Positions 1 to 9,492 of a stretch of 64,000 nucleotides of DNA are shown here, in pieces. The stretch lies in NCBI GenBank assembly GCA_963728295.1, contig CAVSKB010000016.1, positions 74,681-138,680 of the forward strand, given 5' to 3'. Every line of letters begins with the position of its first letter. Positions within the stretch are counted from its first letter, which is position 1. The notes beneath the pieces are model-generated. The model ran no database searches and was not told the DNA's origin. It saw only the letters and a program-made list of their open reading frames with translations. This stretch comes from DATJKD01 sp963728295 (GTDB taxonomy: Bacteria; Pseudomonadota; Gammaproteobacteria; Steroidobacterales; Steroidobacteraceae). The position numbers were made by a program, and so were the translations under genes.

Positions 1-638
1 TTGCGAACGGCGGGTTCCGTTCGCCGCTGCGCGCCGTGCGCGCGGTGCTGGACGAGCAGAACAAGCCGCTCAAGGCGCCTGAGCTCGAAGTCGAGCAGAC
101 CGCCGACGAGGCGGCTCTCTACACGCTTGATCGGATGCTGATCGAGGTCATGAACCGCGGCACCGGTCGCCCGGCCCGCAAGGATCTGTCGCCGAACCTG
201 GTCGTCGCCGGCAAGACCGGGACCTCGAACGACTACCGCGACAGCTGGTTCGCGGGATTTTCCGGCTCGCACCTGCTCATCGTGTGGGTCGGGCACGACG
301 ACAACAGCCCGACAGGGCTCACCGGAACGACCGGGGCGCTGGCCGCGTGGTCCCGACTGATGGGATCGATCGACACCTCCTCGTTCGAACCATTGATGCC
401 GGAGACTCTCGAGAACCGCTGGGTTGACTACTACACGGGCGAGGAAACCTCACCCTACTGCAGCGGCGTCGCGGTCAGCCTGCCGTTTCCTATCGATGCG
501 CCGCTCCCGCCGAGCACGATCTGCCCGCCTTATTCCGACGAGGGCGACTGGCCCATGATCCAGCCATGGCGCGAGCCGACCGACCCGCGCGCCAGCCCGA
601 CCCAGCAAGGCGGTATCATTTCGACGCCGGAGAACTGA
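1..638 (+). CDS. mrcB: Penicillin-binding protein 1B, C-terminal part (cut by window start)
   Basis: This is the C-terminal end of a class A penicillin-binding protein, which polymerises and cross-links peptidoglycan at the inner membrane. The frame is open from base 3, so the glycosyltransferase domain and most of the transpeptidase lie outside the window. The visible part carries the transpeptidase KTG box (AGKTGTSNDYRDSWFAGF), which lines the active site. It is followed by the PBP1B-like stretch VWVGHDDNSPTGLTGTTGA and a tail rich in proline and acidic residues. The next gene is a TPR lipoprotein, a common neighbour of mrcB in Xanthomonadales-like genomes. The family call is firm; 1B over 1A rests on the KTGTSNDYRDSWF context and the length of the tail. 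Confidence 0.88.
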   Translation, partial: ANGGFRSPLRAVRAVLDEQNKPLKAPELEVEQTADEAALYTLDRMLIEVMNRGTGRPARKDLSPNLVVAGKTGTSNDYRDSWFAGFSGSHLLIVWVGHDDNSPTGLTGTTGALAAWSRLMGSIDTSSFEPLMPETLENRWVDYYTGEETSPYCSGVAVSLPFPIDAPLPPSTICPPYSDEGDWPMIQPWREPTDPRASPTQQGGIISTPEN

Positions 639-692
639 GCGGCCACGCCCATCCGGGCGGACGGCCGAGCCGGCGTCCTTCAGGTGAGCCTA

Positions 693-1259
693 ATGCGTGT
701 CCTCGGAGCCAGCCTGTACCTGTGTGCCGCCGTGCTGGTTGGCTGCGCCTCCAGCCCCTTCGAGCCCGAGAAAAACACGCGCGCCAGCCCGCCACAAGGA
801 CCGGGCGAGGGGCCGACCGTGACCACGCCCCCGGTCATCACCGGCCCGACACCGGAGGCCGAGCCCTCGGTCGAGGTGCCAATGCCGCTGCCACCGCCGC
901 GAGATCGGCCGCGCGCGCCGCCGGCCACGCTTAGCCCGGCCAGCAGGGCCCTGGTTGCGCAGGCGCAGGGGCAGCGCAAGCGCGGCGACCTGCCAGGCGC
1001 GTCGGTCTCGCTCGATCGGGCACTCCGCATCGAGCCTAATAACCCGCTGCTCTGGATCGAACTCGGACGCCTGCGCATGGACCAGGGCAACTTTCCCCAG
1101 GCCGAGGGCATGGGGCGCAAGGCACTCTCCATGTCGATCGGCGACGACGGTACGCAGGCGCAGGCGTGGCAGTTGATCGGCGAATCCTTCCAGGCCCGTG
1201 GCCGCAATACGCAGGCAGAGGAAGCCCTCGCCCGCGCCCGCGAGCTCGCGCCACTCTAG
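693..1259 (+). CDS. TPR-containing outer-membrane lipoprotein
   Basis: The product is a 188-residue predicted lipoprotein with tetratricopeptide repeats. The N-terminus MRVLGASLYLCAAVLVGC ends in a lipobox (LVGC), so Cys18 should be lipidated after signal peptidase II cleavage. A Pro-rich linker of about 60 residues follows, then about 100 residues of TPR-like helices (for example GDLPGASVSLDRALRIEPNN). I chose ATG 693 over an in-frame GTG at 684 because an AGGTGA ribosome site sits just before the ATG and the signal peptide then begins normally. It lies directly after mrcB and ends overlapping the convergent glycosyltransferase by a few bases. A role in envelope or peptidoglycan assembly with PBP1B is inference from position; no specific partner can be named. 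Confidence 0.8.
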   Translation: MRVLGASLYLCAAVLVGCASSPFEPEKNTRASPPQGPGEGPTVTTPPVITGPTPEAEPSVEVPMPLPPPRDRPRAPPATLSPASRALVAQAQGQRKRGDLPGASVSLDRALRIEPNNPLLWIELGRLRMDQGNFPQAEGMGRKALSMSIGDDGTQAQAWQLIGESFQARGRNTQAEEALARARELAPL

Positions 1260-2249
1260 ATCGCGAGGTGCTGCAGGAACTGCTGCGTCGCCGCCTGCCA
1301 GGTGTATCCGAGCGCGTGCGTGCGGCACGCCGCCGGGTCTAGTCTCAGCGCCGCGAGCGCCGCGGTGCGCAGGTTCGCGTCCAGGACGCCGGTTACGCCG
1401 TTCAGAACCACGTCGACCGGGCCGGTCACCGGGTAGGCCGCGACGGGCACCCCGCACGCCATCGCCTCGAGCAGGACCAATCCGAACGTGTCCGTGCGGC
1501 TGGGAAAGACGAACACGTCGGCGTCGGCAACCAGCGCCGCGAGCGCCTCGCCGTGTCGCATCCCCGTGAACACTGCCCGTGGATAGCGGGCTCGAAGCTC
1601 CGCTTCGGCTGGCCCGCTACCCACCACCAGCTTGCTGCCAGGCACATCGAGCTCGAGAAAATCCTCGATCCCCTTTTCCACCGCCACCCGCCCGAAGTAG
1701 AGCCATAGCGGCCGCGGCAGCTCGAGCTGGCCCCTTGGGGCGCGGACGAAAAAGAGCGGTGTCGACGCCACGACTCCAGAGCGCAAGGTTGCGGAACCCG
1801 CGCTGCTCCAACTGCCGCAGCATCGATGGTGTGGCGACCAGCGTGCGCGCGGCCGTGCCGTGGAACCGCCGAAGGTGTGCGTAAGTCAGCGCCAGCGGAA
1901 TGGGCGCCCGTGCTCGGACGTATTCCGGAAACTGCGTGTGATAGGACGTGGTGAACGGCCGGTTGCGCCGTCGGCACCAGCGCCGAGCCGCCATGCCGAC
2001 AGGACCCTCGGTTGCGATGTGCACCGCCTCGGGCGAGAAGCGGTCGAACTGCCTCGCGAGCCTGCGGTACGGCAGAACGGCAAGGCGAATCTCCGGATAC
2101 GTCGGACAGGGCACGGTCCTGAAGGCCCCGGGATGGACGACGTCGACGACGTGGCCCTCACGCTCGAGCTCCGCGACCGTGACCGAGAGCGTCCGGACGA
2201 CGCCATTGGTCTGCGGTGACCAGGCGTCGGTCGCCAGCGCGATCCTCAT
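1256..2249 (-). CDS. GT4-family glycosyltransferase (one frameshift near 1731-1740)
   Basis: This is a retaining GT-B glycosyltransferase of family 4, likely adding a hexose to a lipid or surface glycan. The N-terminal acceptor domain begins MRIALATDAWSPQTNGVVRT, typical of the mannosyl/digalactosyl-lipid branch. The C-terminal donor domain shows LYFGRVAVEKGIEDFLE and the sugar-nucleotide motif PSRTDTFGLVLLEAMACG (acidic residue-x7-Glu). The two halves are in different frames. The break is in a CCCCAAGGGG run at 1731-1740, where one extra G explains everything, so a sequencing error is likely. ATG 2249 is the start that opens the conserved domain; no strong ribosome site is visible. Upstream is the remnant of an LpxH-like phosphoesterase, its usual operon partner. 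The acceptor cannot be read from sequence. Confidence 0.8.
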
Positions 2250-2285
2250 GCAGCGAGCGCGTCGCATGCCCGGTGCCGGCCGCCC

Positions 2286-2579
2286 CGCGTTGACGTACCG
2301 GTTGAGCCGCAGCACAAGCGCATATGCGCGATTGCCCAGGGACTCGAGCAGCGGACTCGCGCGGATTACGCTGTCGAACTCGTCGCCGTGAAGGACCAGG
2401 AAGCGACGCTTCAGGCTCCAGAGGTCGACGATGTCACCGACGAGATATAGCGTGTCGCACTCGACCTTACTCAGGAAGTCGAGGAGATACTCCGCGCGAC
2501 AGCCTCGGAATCCGAGGTGTATGTCCGAGAGAAAGCACGTTCGGACCCTCAGACGGGTCGGGGGCGGCATCGGGCTCAT
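2286..2579 (-). pseudogene. Collapsed LpxH-like metallophosphoesterase remnant
   Basis: This is the remnant of a UDP-2,3-diacylglucosamine pyrophosphatase-like calcineurin-fold phosphoesterase. The first metal motif (FLSDIHLGFRG) and second (YLVGDIVDLWSLKRR) are present, then the frame jumps straight to FLVLHGDEFDSVIRASPLLE near 2403. About 45 residues that normally hold the GNHD metal motif are missing. A second junction near 2286, after RLNRYVNA, loses about 100 C-terminal residues including the GHxH motif, and reading continues without a stop into the glycosyltransferase. ATG 2579 or 2570 would be the start. Both losses keep the reading frame. With GNHD and GHxH gone the product cannot be an active metallophosphatase. 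Decay and assembly collapse are both possible; the missing lengths come from family knowledge, not a computed alignment. Confidence 0.7.
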
Positions 2580-3064
2580 GGACGATTCCGGTGACCTCAC
2601 TTGCGTGCGCAGGGTGAGGGCGGCCGATGACAGGCCCGTGACAGCCGATGGTATTGCCATGACCTTCAGCCGGTTAGTCGAGGTAGCTCAGACGAGGCTT
2701 GGAAGCGGAGACCAGTCGTGCAAGGCGCGTTAGGGAGTTCGCCCACTTCTGCAGCTTAATGGAGTCGATCGCCGTTCACACTTGTCGATCCTTCGGCTGA
2801 GACGTGCCCACCGTCTTGGGCACTATCTCCCACATCAGTTTGAATATTTGCTCAACCGACGTGACTGACCTTGGCTAGGTTGTCTTTTTGGCCGAAGTGG
2901 AGACTCTATGTCTATTTCCTCTATCATAGAACCCAGTATTGTGGTCTTACAGTCTCAACTCCCGTTATTTGTATAGCCTTGTGGACCGATCATGCGAAAG
3001 TAGCCCGCCTTCTGGAAAGCCAGGTTTTCCGTCATCCTGTGGGGCCGTTCGTCCGGATGCCCGC
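2580..3064. other. Non-coding stretch, AT-richer than its surroundings
   Basis: No convincing gene is seen here on either strand. Short open frames (for example 2871-3068) show no domain, signal peptide or ribosome site and look random. The part from about 2830 to 2990 is clearly richer in A and T than the rest of the window. No tRNA cloverleaf, terminal inverted repeat or transposase remnant was recognised. It presumably holds the promoter of dtd-tatABC, but no clear -35/-10 pair could be picked. Confidence 0.5.
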
Positions 3065-3514
3065 ATGATTGCTCTGCTGCAAAGGGTCACCGAAGCCCGA
3101 GTGGACGTAGGTCAGGAAACCGTTGGCCACATCGGTCCCGGGCTCCTCGTACTGCTCGCGGTCGAGCCGGCGGACGACGAATCCGCGACAGAGCGGATGA
3201 TCGACCGCGTTCTACGCTACCGGGTATTCGACGACTCCACGGGCCGCATGAACCTGAGCGTGCTCGATAGCCGGGGCGGCGTGCTGCTCGTGCCTCAGTT
3301 CACCCTGGCCGCGGACACCCGCAAGGGCTTGCGCCCGAGCTTCACCTCCGCAGCGGCGCCCGAGCACGGGCGGGCGATGTTCGACCACGCCGTCGGGTAC
3401 GCCCGCGCCGCGCTTGGCGACCGGCTCGCCACCGGTCGCTTTGGCGCGCACATGCGAGTCAGTCTGGTGAATGACGGGCCCGTCACATTCCGGCTCTACA
3501 CTCCGTCGGCCTGA
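3065..3514 (+). CDS. dtd: D-aminoacyl-tRNA deacylase
   Basis: The enzyme hydrolyses D-aminoacyl-tRNA (and mischarged glycyl-tRNA), recycling tRNA in the cytoplasm. The 149-residue length is normal for the family. It begins MIALLQRVTEARVDV and has both signature motifs: PQFTLAADTRKGLRPSF (usual SQFTL with Ser changed to Pro) and the Gly-cisPro element NDGPVTF that enforces chiral proofreading. ATG 3065 starts exactly at the conserved N-terminus; the open frame extends upstream but without homology. It lies 65 bp before tatA, an arrangement seen in related genomes. The Ser to Pro change in SQFTL is worth noting but does not alter the family assignment. Confidence 0.95.
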   Translation: MIALLQRVTEARVDVGQETVGHIGPGLLVLLAVEPADDESATERMIDRVLRYRVFDDSTGRMNLSVLDSRGGVLLVPQFTLAADTRKGLRPSFTSAAAPEHGRAMFDHAVGYARAALGDRLATGRFGAHMRVSLVNDGPVTFRLYTPSA

Positions 3515-3579
3515 CGCCGGGCCCGCCGGGTGTATTGGCGTATCATCGAAGCTCGCCGACAAGGCACCGGAGACCGTTA

Positions 3580-3816
3580 ATGGGAATTGGCTTTCGTGAG
3601 TTACTGATCATCCTCGTGATCGCCTTGATCCTCTTCGGGGCCAAGAAGCTGCGCAGCGTCGGCTCCGATCTGGGCGCCGCCGTACGGGGCTTCAAGAAGG
3701 CGGTCAACGAGGGCGAGGAAGAGACCACCCGGCAGATCAAGGATCTCGGTGGCAAGGACGCGGATTTCGAGGAGCGCGAGGGCGCCGTCAAGCAGGACAG
3801 CAAGACCAGCGTCTGA
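3580..3816 (+). CDS. tatA: Sec-independent protein translocase subunit TatA
   Basis: TatA oligomerises to form the protein-conducting part of the twin-arginine translocase, which exports folded proteins across the inner membrane. The 78-residue protein has one N-terminal membrane helix (RELLIILVIALILFG), the FG hinge, and an amphipathic helix (AKKLRSVGSDLGAAVRGFKK) followed by a charged tail. ATG 3580 places the membrane helix at the extreme N-terminus as expected. It is the first gene of tatABC, with tatB starting three bases after its stop. Orientation, spacing and size are all typical. Confidence 0.96.
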   Translation: MGIGFRELLIILVIALILFGAKKLRSVGSDLGAAVRGFKKAVNEGEEETTRQIKDLGGKDADFEEREGAVKQDSKTSV

Positions 3817-3819
3817 GCC

Positions 3820-4078
3820 ATGTTCGAGGTCGGCTTCACCGAGATCGCGCTGATCTTCGCGATCGCCCTGCTGGTACTCGGACCCGCGCGATTGCCGAAG
3901 CTCGCGGCTGACCTCGGCCGCTGGGCGGGTCGCGCCCGCGCCATGGCTCGGCAGCTCCGCGCCCAGCTCGAGCAGGAAGCACAGTACGACCCACTTCGCG
4001 ATCCGCCTTCCGACGGGCAGACGATCCACACGCCGACGTCCACCAGCACGGACGAAGCGGAGCGGCCGGGCAGGCCCG

Positions 4079-4098
<20 letters not shown>
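3820..4098 (+). CDS. tatB: Sec-independent protein translocase subunit TatB
   Basis: TatB forms with TatC the receptor complex for twin-arginine signal peptides. The 92-residue product begins MFEVGFTEIALIFAIALLVLG, with the conserved Glu8 in the membrane helix that distinguishes TatB from TatA and the Gly-Pro hinge (LGPARLPKLAADLG). The tail is polar and variable, as usual, though shorter than in E. coli. The 3' end overlaps the tatC start by 20 bases, implying translational coupling within tatABC. Confidence 0.95.
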
Positions 4099-4864
<766 letters not shown>

Positions 4865-4874
4865 CCGCCACGTC

Positions 4875-6413
4875 CTATTGCCTGGTGAGCATCACATAGT
4901 CGATGGCGGTGGCAAATCCACTGCTCGCGCTGTTCTTGCCGGTCACGGTGAACCGGAAAACCTTGTTCCCGGAAGTGACGTAGGTGACGTTACCCAGGTT
5001 CACCTCTGCAAAGCTGAACGCGTTGCTGTATGCACCCTGCGTCGCTCCGACGTCGCTGCCACCCGTGTAGAACTGCCATCGCCCCATATCAGCGCCTTTG
5101 CCGAATCTGATTTTTACGTTGTAGGTACCAGGCGTCGGGAGCCATAGCGAGTACTGGATGTAGTCATTGATTGCCGCGAGCACCCCGTGACTGTACTTTC
5201 CGGCGCTCGCCCAGACGTCGCCGACATCCTGTTGACTGTCACCGGGCGACACGGTCGTGCTCAGGTTCTCCACCTCGTACTTGTTGCCATCAATGGCCAT
5301 CTTGACAACTTCGCTTCCCGCGAGGAGGAAGACCCCCACGCCGAAATCGGACGTGGACTCATATGTCACTTGCGCGGTGGGTACCGGATGCTGACCGATA
5401 CCCTGGATGTATCCGAGTTTGCCGTCGGGATGCACCGCGGTCTTCACCATGGCATTCCATGCCCTGGCCACCACGGGCCTGTAGGTGGTTTTGCTCAACA
5501 GGCCGTTGTTGATCCCCCAAGCCATCCCATAGACAAAAAGCGCTGTGCCGCTGACTTCCGGACCGGGGTAATGGCCGGCGTCATACAGGCTCATGTTCCA
5601 GAATCCATCTGAGCGTTGGACGGCCTTGAGGGCCGCGCTCATCTGCTGGAACGTCGTGACGTATTCCGCACGTGCCGGATCGGTGACCGGCAGCTCGGGC
5701 AGAATGCGGGCCAGCGTCGCCAGCGCCCAACCGTTACCCCGCGACCAGAACACTTTTTTCCCGTTTGACGTTTGTTTGGCGGGGTAGATGTAGGTGGTAT
5801 CCCGATAGTAGAGATGCGCCGTCGGGTCATATAACCCCAACGTCGTCTTGTTGTAGTTGAACAATTCGTACATGCGATCGAAGTAGCTGTTGTTGTTGTC
5901 CAGCTTCCCCAACATGGCAAACGCGGGCAAGGCCATGAATTGCGAGTCCACGGCGAAATAGGCGCTGGAAGTCACCGTGGCCAAACTCAGGGAGGTCTGG
6001 GCAGCAACTTCTGCTCGAGTATCGTCGATGTCTGCGATGGGAGAGACGCCATGCGCGGCGATCCAGCTTTGTCCGGCCGCCAGACGGTTATGTCGGTTGG
6101 CGGCGATTACATCCCGGTCCAGAGTCCAGTTGTTGTAATCACCAAACGTTTCCGTGTACGCCAGTGCGTCTGCGCTTTTGGAAGCGCCGTATAGGGCCAT
6201 CATCCCGATGTGAAACACGCCGTCATCCCAATAGGCCTCGGCATTCGCCGGGTAGCGATGTCGGGCGTAGTCGGCCACAACGTTCATCACCGCCAGCACT
6301 TCGCTTTTTGACGGAAGACTCGCGGTAGCCGCCCCGGCGGTCGACGGATAGACGAAGGATCCGGCTGCCGCCATCCAGGCGGTCAGAGAGAAGATCAGTC
6401 CAGTTTTCGCCAT
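4875..6413 (-). CDS. Secreted GH105/GH88-type unsaturated glucuronyl hydrolase
   Basis: The product is a 512-residue exported glycoside hydrolase, probably removing unsaturated uronic acids from oligosaccharides made by polysaccharide lyases (pectin/rhamnogalacturonan type). ATG 6413 begins a clear signal peptide (MAKTGLIFSLTAWMAAAG, cleavage near TAGA); the frame extends further upstream without homology. The (alpha/alpha)6-barrel part shows the family motif VFWSRGNGWALATLARILPELP and later SDGFWNMSLYD and PEVSGTALFVYGMAWG. The last 130 residues form a separate beta-sandwich ending DYVMLTRQ, like a carbohydrate-binding or malectin-like module. Base composition looks less GC-rich than neighbouring genes, and no other uronide genes are near, so acquisition by transfer is plausible. 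The exact substrate is not readable. Confidence 0.82.
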   Translation of the reverse strand: MAKTGLIFSLTAWMAAAGSFVYPSTAGAATASLPSKSEVLAVMNVVADYARHRYPANAEAYWDDGVFHIGMMALYGASKSADALAYTETFGDYNNWTLDRDVIAANRHNRLAAGQSWIAAHGVSPIADIDDTRAEVAAQTSLSLATVTSSAYFAVDSQFMALPAFAMLGKLDNNNSYFDRMYELFNYNKTTLGLYDPTAHLYYRDTTYIYPAKQTSNGKKVFWSRGNGWALATLARILPELPVTDPARAEYVTTFQQMSAALKAVQRSDGFWNMSLYDAGHYPGPEVSGTALFVYGMAWGINNGLLSKTTYRPVVARAWNAMVKTAVHPDGKLGYIQGIGQHPVPTAQVTYESTSDFGVGVFLLAGSEVVKMAIDGNKYEVENLSTTVSPGDSQQDVGDVWASAGKYSHGVLAAINDYIQYSLWLPTPGTYNVKIRFGKGADMGRWQFYTGGSDVGATQGAYSNAFSFAEVNLGNVTYVTSGNKVFRFTVTGKNSASSGFATAIDYVMLTRQ

Positions 6414-6474
6414 GATCGGTACTCTCGTCCGCGGTCCGTCACGCCGGAACGGCACCGGTCCAGCGCGACAGAGC

Positions 6475-8363
6475 TTATCGCGGCAACTGGCCGGATTCTT
6501 CGAGCAGTTCCACATTAAGGCGCGGGTTCGCAGCACGGCCCGCTATCGGGAGCAGCAACTTCGACGCGCCACTGCCGCCGTGGTGGATGCTGATGCTGGC
6601 CGTCCTGAACGCAGCGGAGACGATCTCCGATTCGCCGGTCTGCAGATTCCGTGACATGTGCGGCGCGAACGATGCCGAGATCTGTGCGCGAATCCGATGG
6701 CCGCGGGCGAACCGGATGCTTGTCAGGAGCGCCGGAAGGCGGAGCTCATACACCTTGCCCGACTCGAGGAGCTGCGGGCCCGCGCCGGGATTGCGATAGC
6801 TGGCACGAATCACGTCGTTGCCGGGGCTCATCAGGTTCATTGCGCGCCCGTCCGGGTAAACGTCCTGCAACCTGACCCAGAGATCGAAATCCCGGCAGTC
6901 GCAGGACGCCTGAATGACGGCGGTGACGGCGCCGGACACCTGCAGATCCTCCGCCAGAGGCTCGGTGTCGAAGGTAAGCACATCCTTGCGTGCCTCGAGC
7001 TGTCGGTAATCGTGCGGGCCGTACTCCTCATGCAGGTCCACGACCGGATCGCGCGGGTCCGCAACGAAGGTGCTGCGCGTGGCTGACCGGGCAGACTCCG
7101 TGAACGTCAGGAGCCTTCGGCCATCGTCGGTCATGGCGAGGTAGAGCGGCTCGGCCGTTGTGCCCGCCGGCGGCCAGCGGGAATCGGACTGCCACTCGTT
7201 GGCGCCCATGACGAAGTGGCGTACAGGTGAGGCATCGGCGTAACCGTTTCTCACGCCGCGCAGGTAGTGATCGAAGAAGTCGAGGACGACCTGATCGTAA
7301 TCGATCGCGGCAGCCGGCCCGAAATCGAGGTCTCCGACGCGACGCTCGCCGGTGGATCCGACGCCGTGGATCCACGGGCCGAGGATCAGGTGCGTTCGCG
7401 GATTGCCGGTCCCGGCCCTCGACTGAACCAGGCCGTTGAAATTGGTCGCCGCGCCTTCCGGCCCGTAGCCTTCGTCGTACCAGCCGCTCAAGTTCAGAAC
7501 GGCGGCGGTGACCTTCGTGTAGCGACCGCGTAACTCTGCCCAGTCCCACCAGGGATCCTCGGGCGGATGCGCAAGCCACTCGAAGTAGAACGGTGCTTCC
7601 TTGCGCAGCCACGGCAGGTCTTTCAACGGCAACCACGACCGATACTCGTCGGCAACCCCCGGCCAGGCCGCCGCAGCCTCGGAGGTATCGCGGGAGCCCG
7701 GCAGGTCGAGCTTTCTGCGGATGTCCGGCGCGATGTTGACGTAGATCCAGGGCAGCCACGAGCGGTCGAAGACGCCGTTCATGTAGAAGAAGTTGCGCGG
7801 GGAGGAGAAGGTCATCGCGGGCGCCATCGCCTTGAGGTGCGGCGGCGCCTCCATCGCGGCGAGCCATTGCACGGCCCCCGGATACGACAGGCCGATACGT
7901 GCCGACCACTGCCGTTGGACCACGGCTGCGACGCGGCCCATTCGATCGTGTCGTAGCCGTCGGGCCCTTCCTGGCGATACGGATCGAAACGCCCTCCTGA
8001 TGCGTAGCGGCCACGCACGTCCTGCAGCACGACCACGTAGCCGCGCGCCACGGCCTTGAGATGCGTCTGGTAGCTCTCCGCCGCGTGATGCTTGCCGTAA
8101 GGCGTCCGATAGACCAGCACCGGGAAGCGGCCGTCGCGCTGCGGCCGGTATACGTCGGCGCGCAGGACGGCATCGTCGCGCATGGGCACGGCAACATCGC
8201 GCTCAACACGAAACGCAGCCACTGCGGCTGGGGGTGCGTCGGCGATCGCTCCTGGCGAGTGGCCGCCGGTCATCAGGACGAGCCAGGCCGCAACGAAGCC
8301 GGTTGCTCGCGTTCCTGCTGCGTTCAGTATGCTGCGGGCCACCGGAGTCACCTCGCTCTGCAC
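6475..8363 (-). CDS. CocE/NonD-family hydrolase, X-Pro dipeptidyl-peptidase type (frame breaks near 7891-7912)
   Basis: This is an exported alpha/beta hydrolase of the S15/CocE family, which cleaves X-Pro dipeptides or acyl esters. The N-terminus has a signal-like hydrophobic stretch (GFVAAWLVLMTGG), then DVAVPMRDDAVLRADVYRP and YGKHHAAESYQTHLKAVARG. The catalytic set is visible: nucleophile in GLSYPG, Asp in LSGWYDEGYGPEG, and His in ILGPWIHGVGSTG. The C-terminal half is the jelly-roll domain (QVSGAVTAVIQASCDCRDFD). Frames change twice within about 20 bases near 7891-7912, just before the nucleophile, giving a net shift. The start shown is a GTG and is uncertain. A cyanophycinase-like gene diverges 17 bp away, and the region is rich in peptidases, favouring a peptide substrate. 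Confidence 0.82.
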
Positions 8364-8380
8364 TGGCCTCGCCGACCTCT

Positions 8381-9405
8381 ATGCACCTGACTTCGACGTG
8401 TCGAGCTGGCGCGGCCGTCATCCTGTTCGGCTCGACACCAACCCTGCCCGCCGAGGAGCCGCCCCCGCTGGCCGGGTATCAACACTACCTCATCGGTAAC
8501 GCGGCTGACGTAGTGCGGCCGACGACGGGACTACTGGTGCTCCAGGGTGGGGGGGACGATGTCGACGAGAACTATGTCCGCATGGGGGCCCGTGGCGGCG
8601 GTGGCGACTTCGTGGTGCTGCGCGCCTCGGGCGAGGACGACTACAACGACTATATCTACGCGCTCTGCCACTGCGACTCGGTCGAGACCATCGTCTTCTA
8701 CGAACGCGAGTGCAGCGTCCGACCCGTACGTGATCCGCACGATCCGTAACGCCGAGGCGCTCTTCATCGCAGGCGGCGACCAGTCCCGGTACGTTCGCTT
8801 CTGGCAGGGGACGCCCGTCGAGGACGCGATCAACTTCGTCGCGGCCAAGCCGGCGCCGATCGGCGGCACGAGCGCGGGCATGGCGATCCTGGGCGAGTTC
8901 TCGTATTCCGCGATGGGCGAGGAGAGCCTGACCAGCGAAGTCGCGCTCGCTGATCCGTTCGCTCCTGACCTTACCCTCGCGCGCGACTTTCTCGAAATGC
9001 CGGGGTTGCACGGCGTGCTGACCGACCAGCACCTGTGGGAACGCGATCGGATTGGCCGCACCGTCACCCTGCTCGCGCGGCTGCTGCATGACGGCTGGAC
9101 CACAGACGCCCGCGCGATCGCCGCCGACCGGGAAACAGCAGTGCACATCGATCCGCGGGACGGGAGTGCCGAGGTGTTCGCCACGGCGGATCATCCGACG
9201 CCGTACGTGTACTTTTTGCGCGCGGCGCGGCCGCCGGAGCGCTGCGAGCCGGGTCAGCCGCTCACCATCCGCGATGTCGCCGTATATCGGCTCGGCGCCC
9301 GGCGCCCGCTTCGATCTTGCTTCGTGGAGCGGGCGCGGCGGCATCGCCTACACGCTCAGCGCCGAGAACGGTCGGCTGCGATCTTCGCGTGGCGGGTTGT
9401 ATTGA
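8381..9405 (+). CDS. Cyanophycinase-like S51 peptidase (two frameshifts)
   Basis: This is a Ser peptidase of family S51, related to cyanophycinase, which releases beta-Asp-Arg dipeptides from cyanophycin, and to peptidase E. Visible motifs are LLVLQGGGDDVDENYVR at the N-terminus, FIAGGDQSRYVRFW, the nucleophile elbow PIGGTSAGMAILGEFSYSA, and DQHLWERDRIGR. The protein would be about 340 residues, typical for exported cyanophycinase-like proteins. A hydrophobic start after ATG 8381 (AAVILFGSTPTLPA) suggests export. The frame changes near 8708-8716 and again near 9296-9302 (CTCGGCGCCCGGCGCC run), and one-base corrections restore the family sequence. It diverges from the CocE-type hydrolase and precedes a TonB receptor. 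Use of cyanophycin itself is inference. Confidence 0.8.
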
Positions 9406-9492
9406 TGCCACTGGCGGCATCTGGCAAATCCCGATTGGCTGCGATAGGCTCGTTATTGCTCGACGGCGCGTGACTTCGAAACAGGGGGCTCG

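Noticed and set aside
690..1457. Long open frames opposite the TPR lipoprotein gene
   Set aside because: Arg/Gly/Pro-rich composition typical of antisense frames in GC-rich DNA; the + strand gene has a lipobox, ribosome site and TPRs.
2680..2760. tRNA-like run GAGGTAGCTCAGACGAGG
   Set aside because: Resembles a D-arm but no T-arm, anticodon stem or acceptor pairing could be found.
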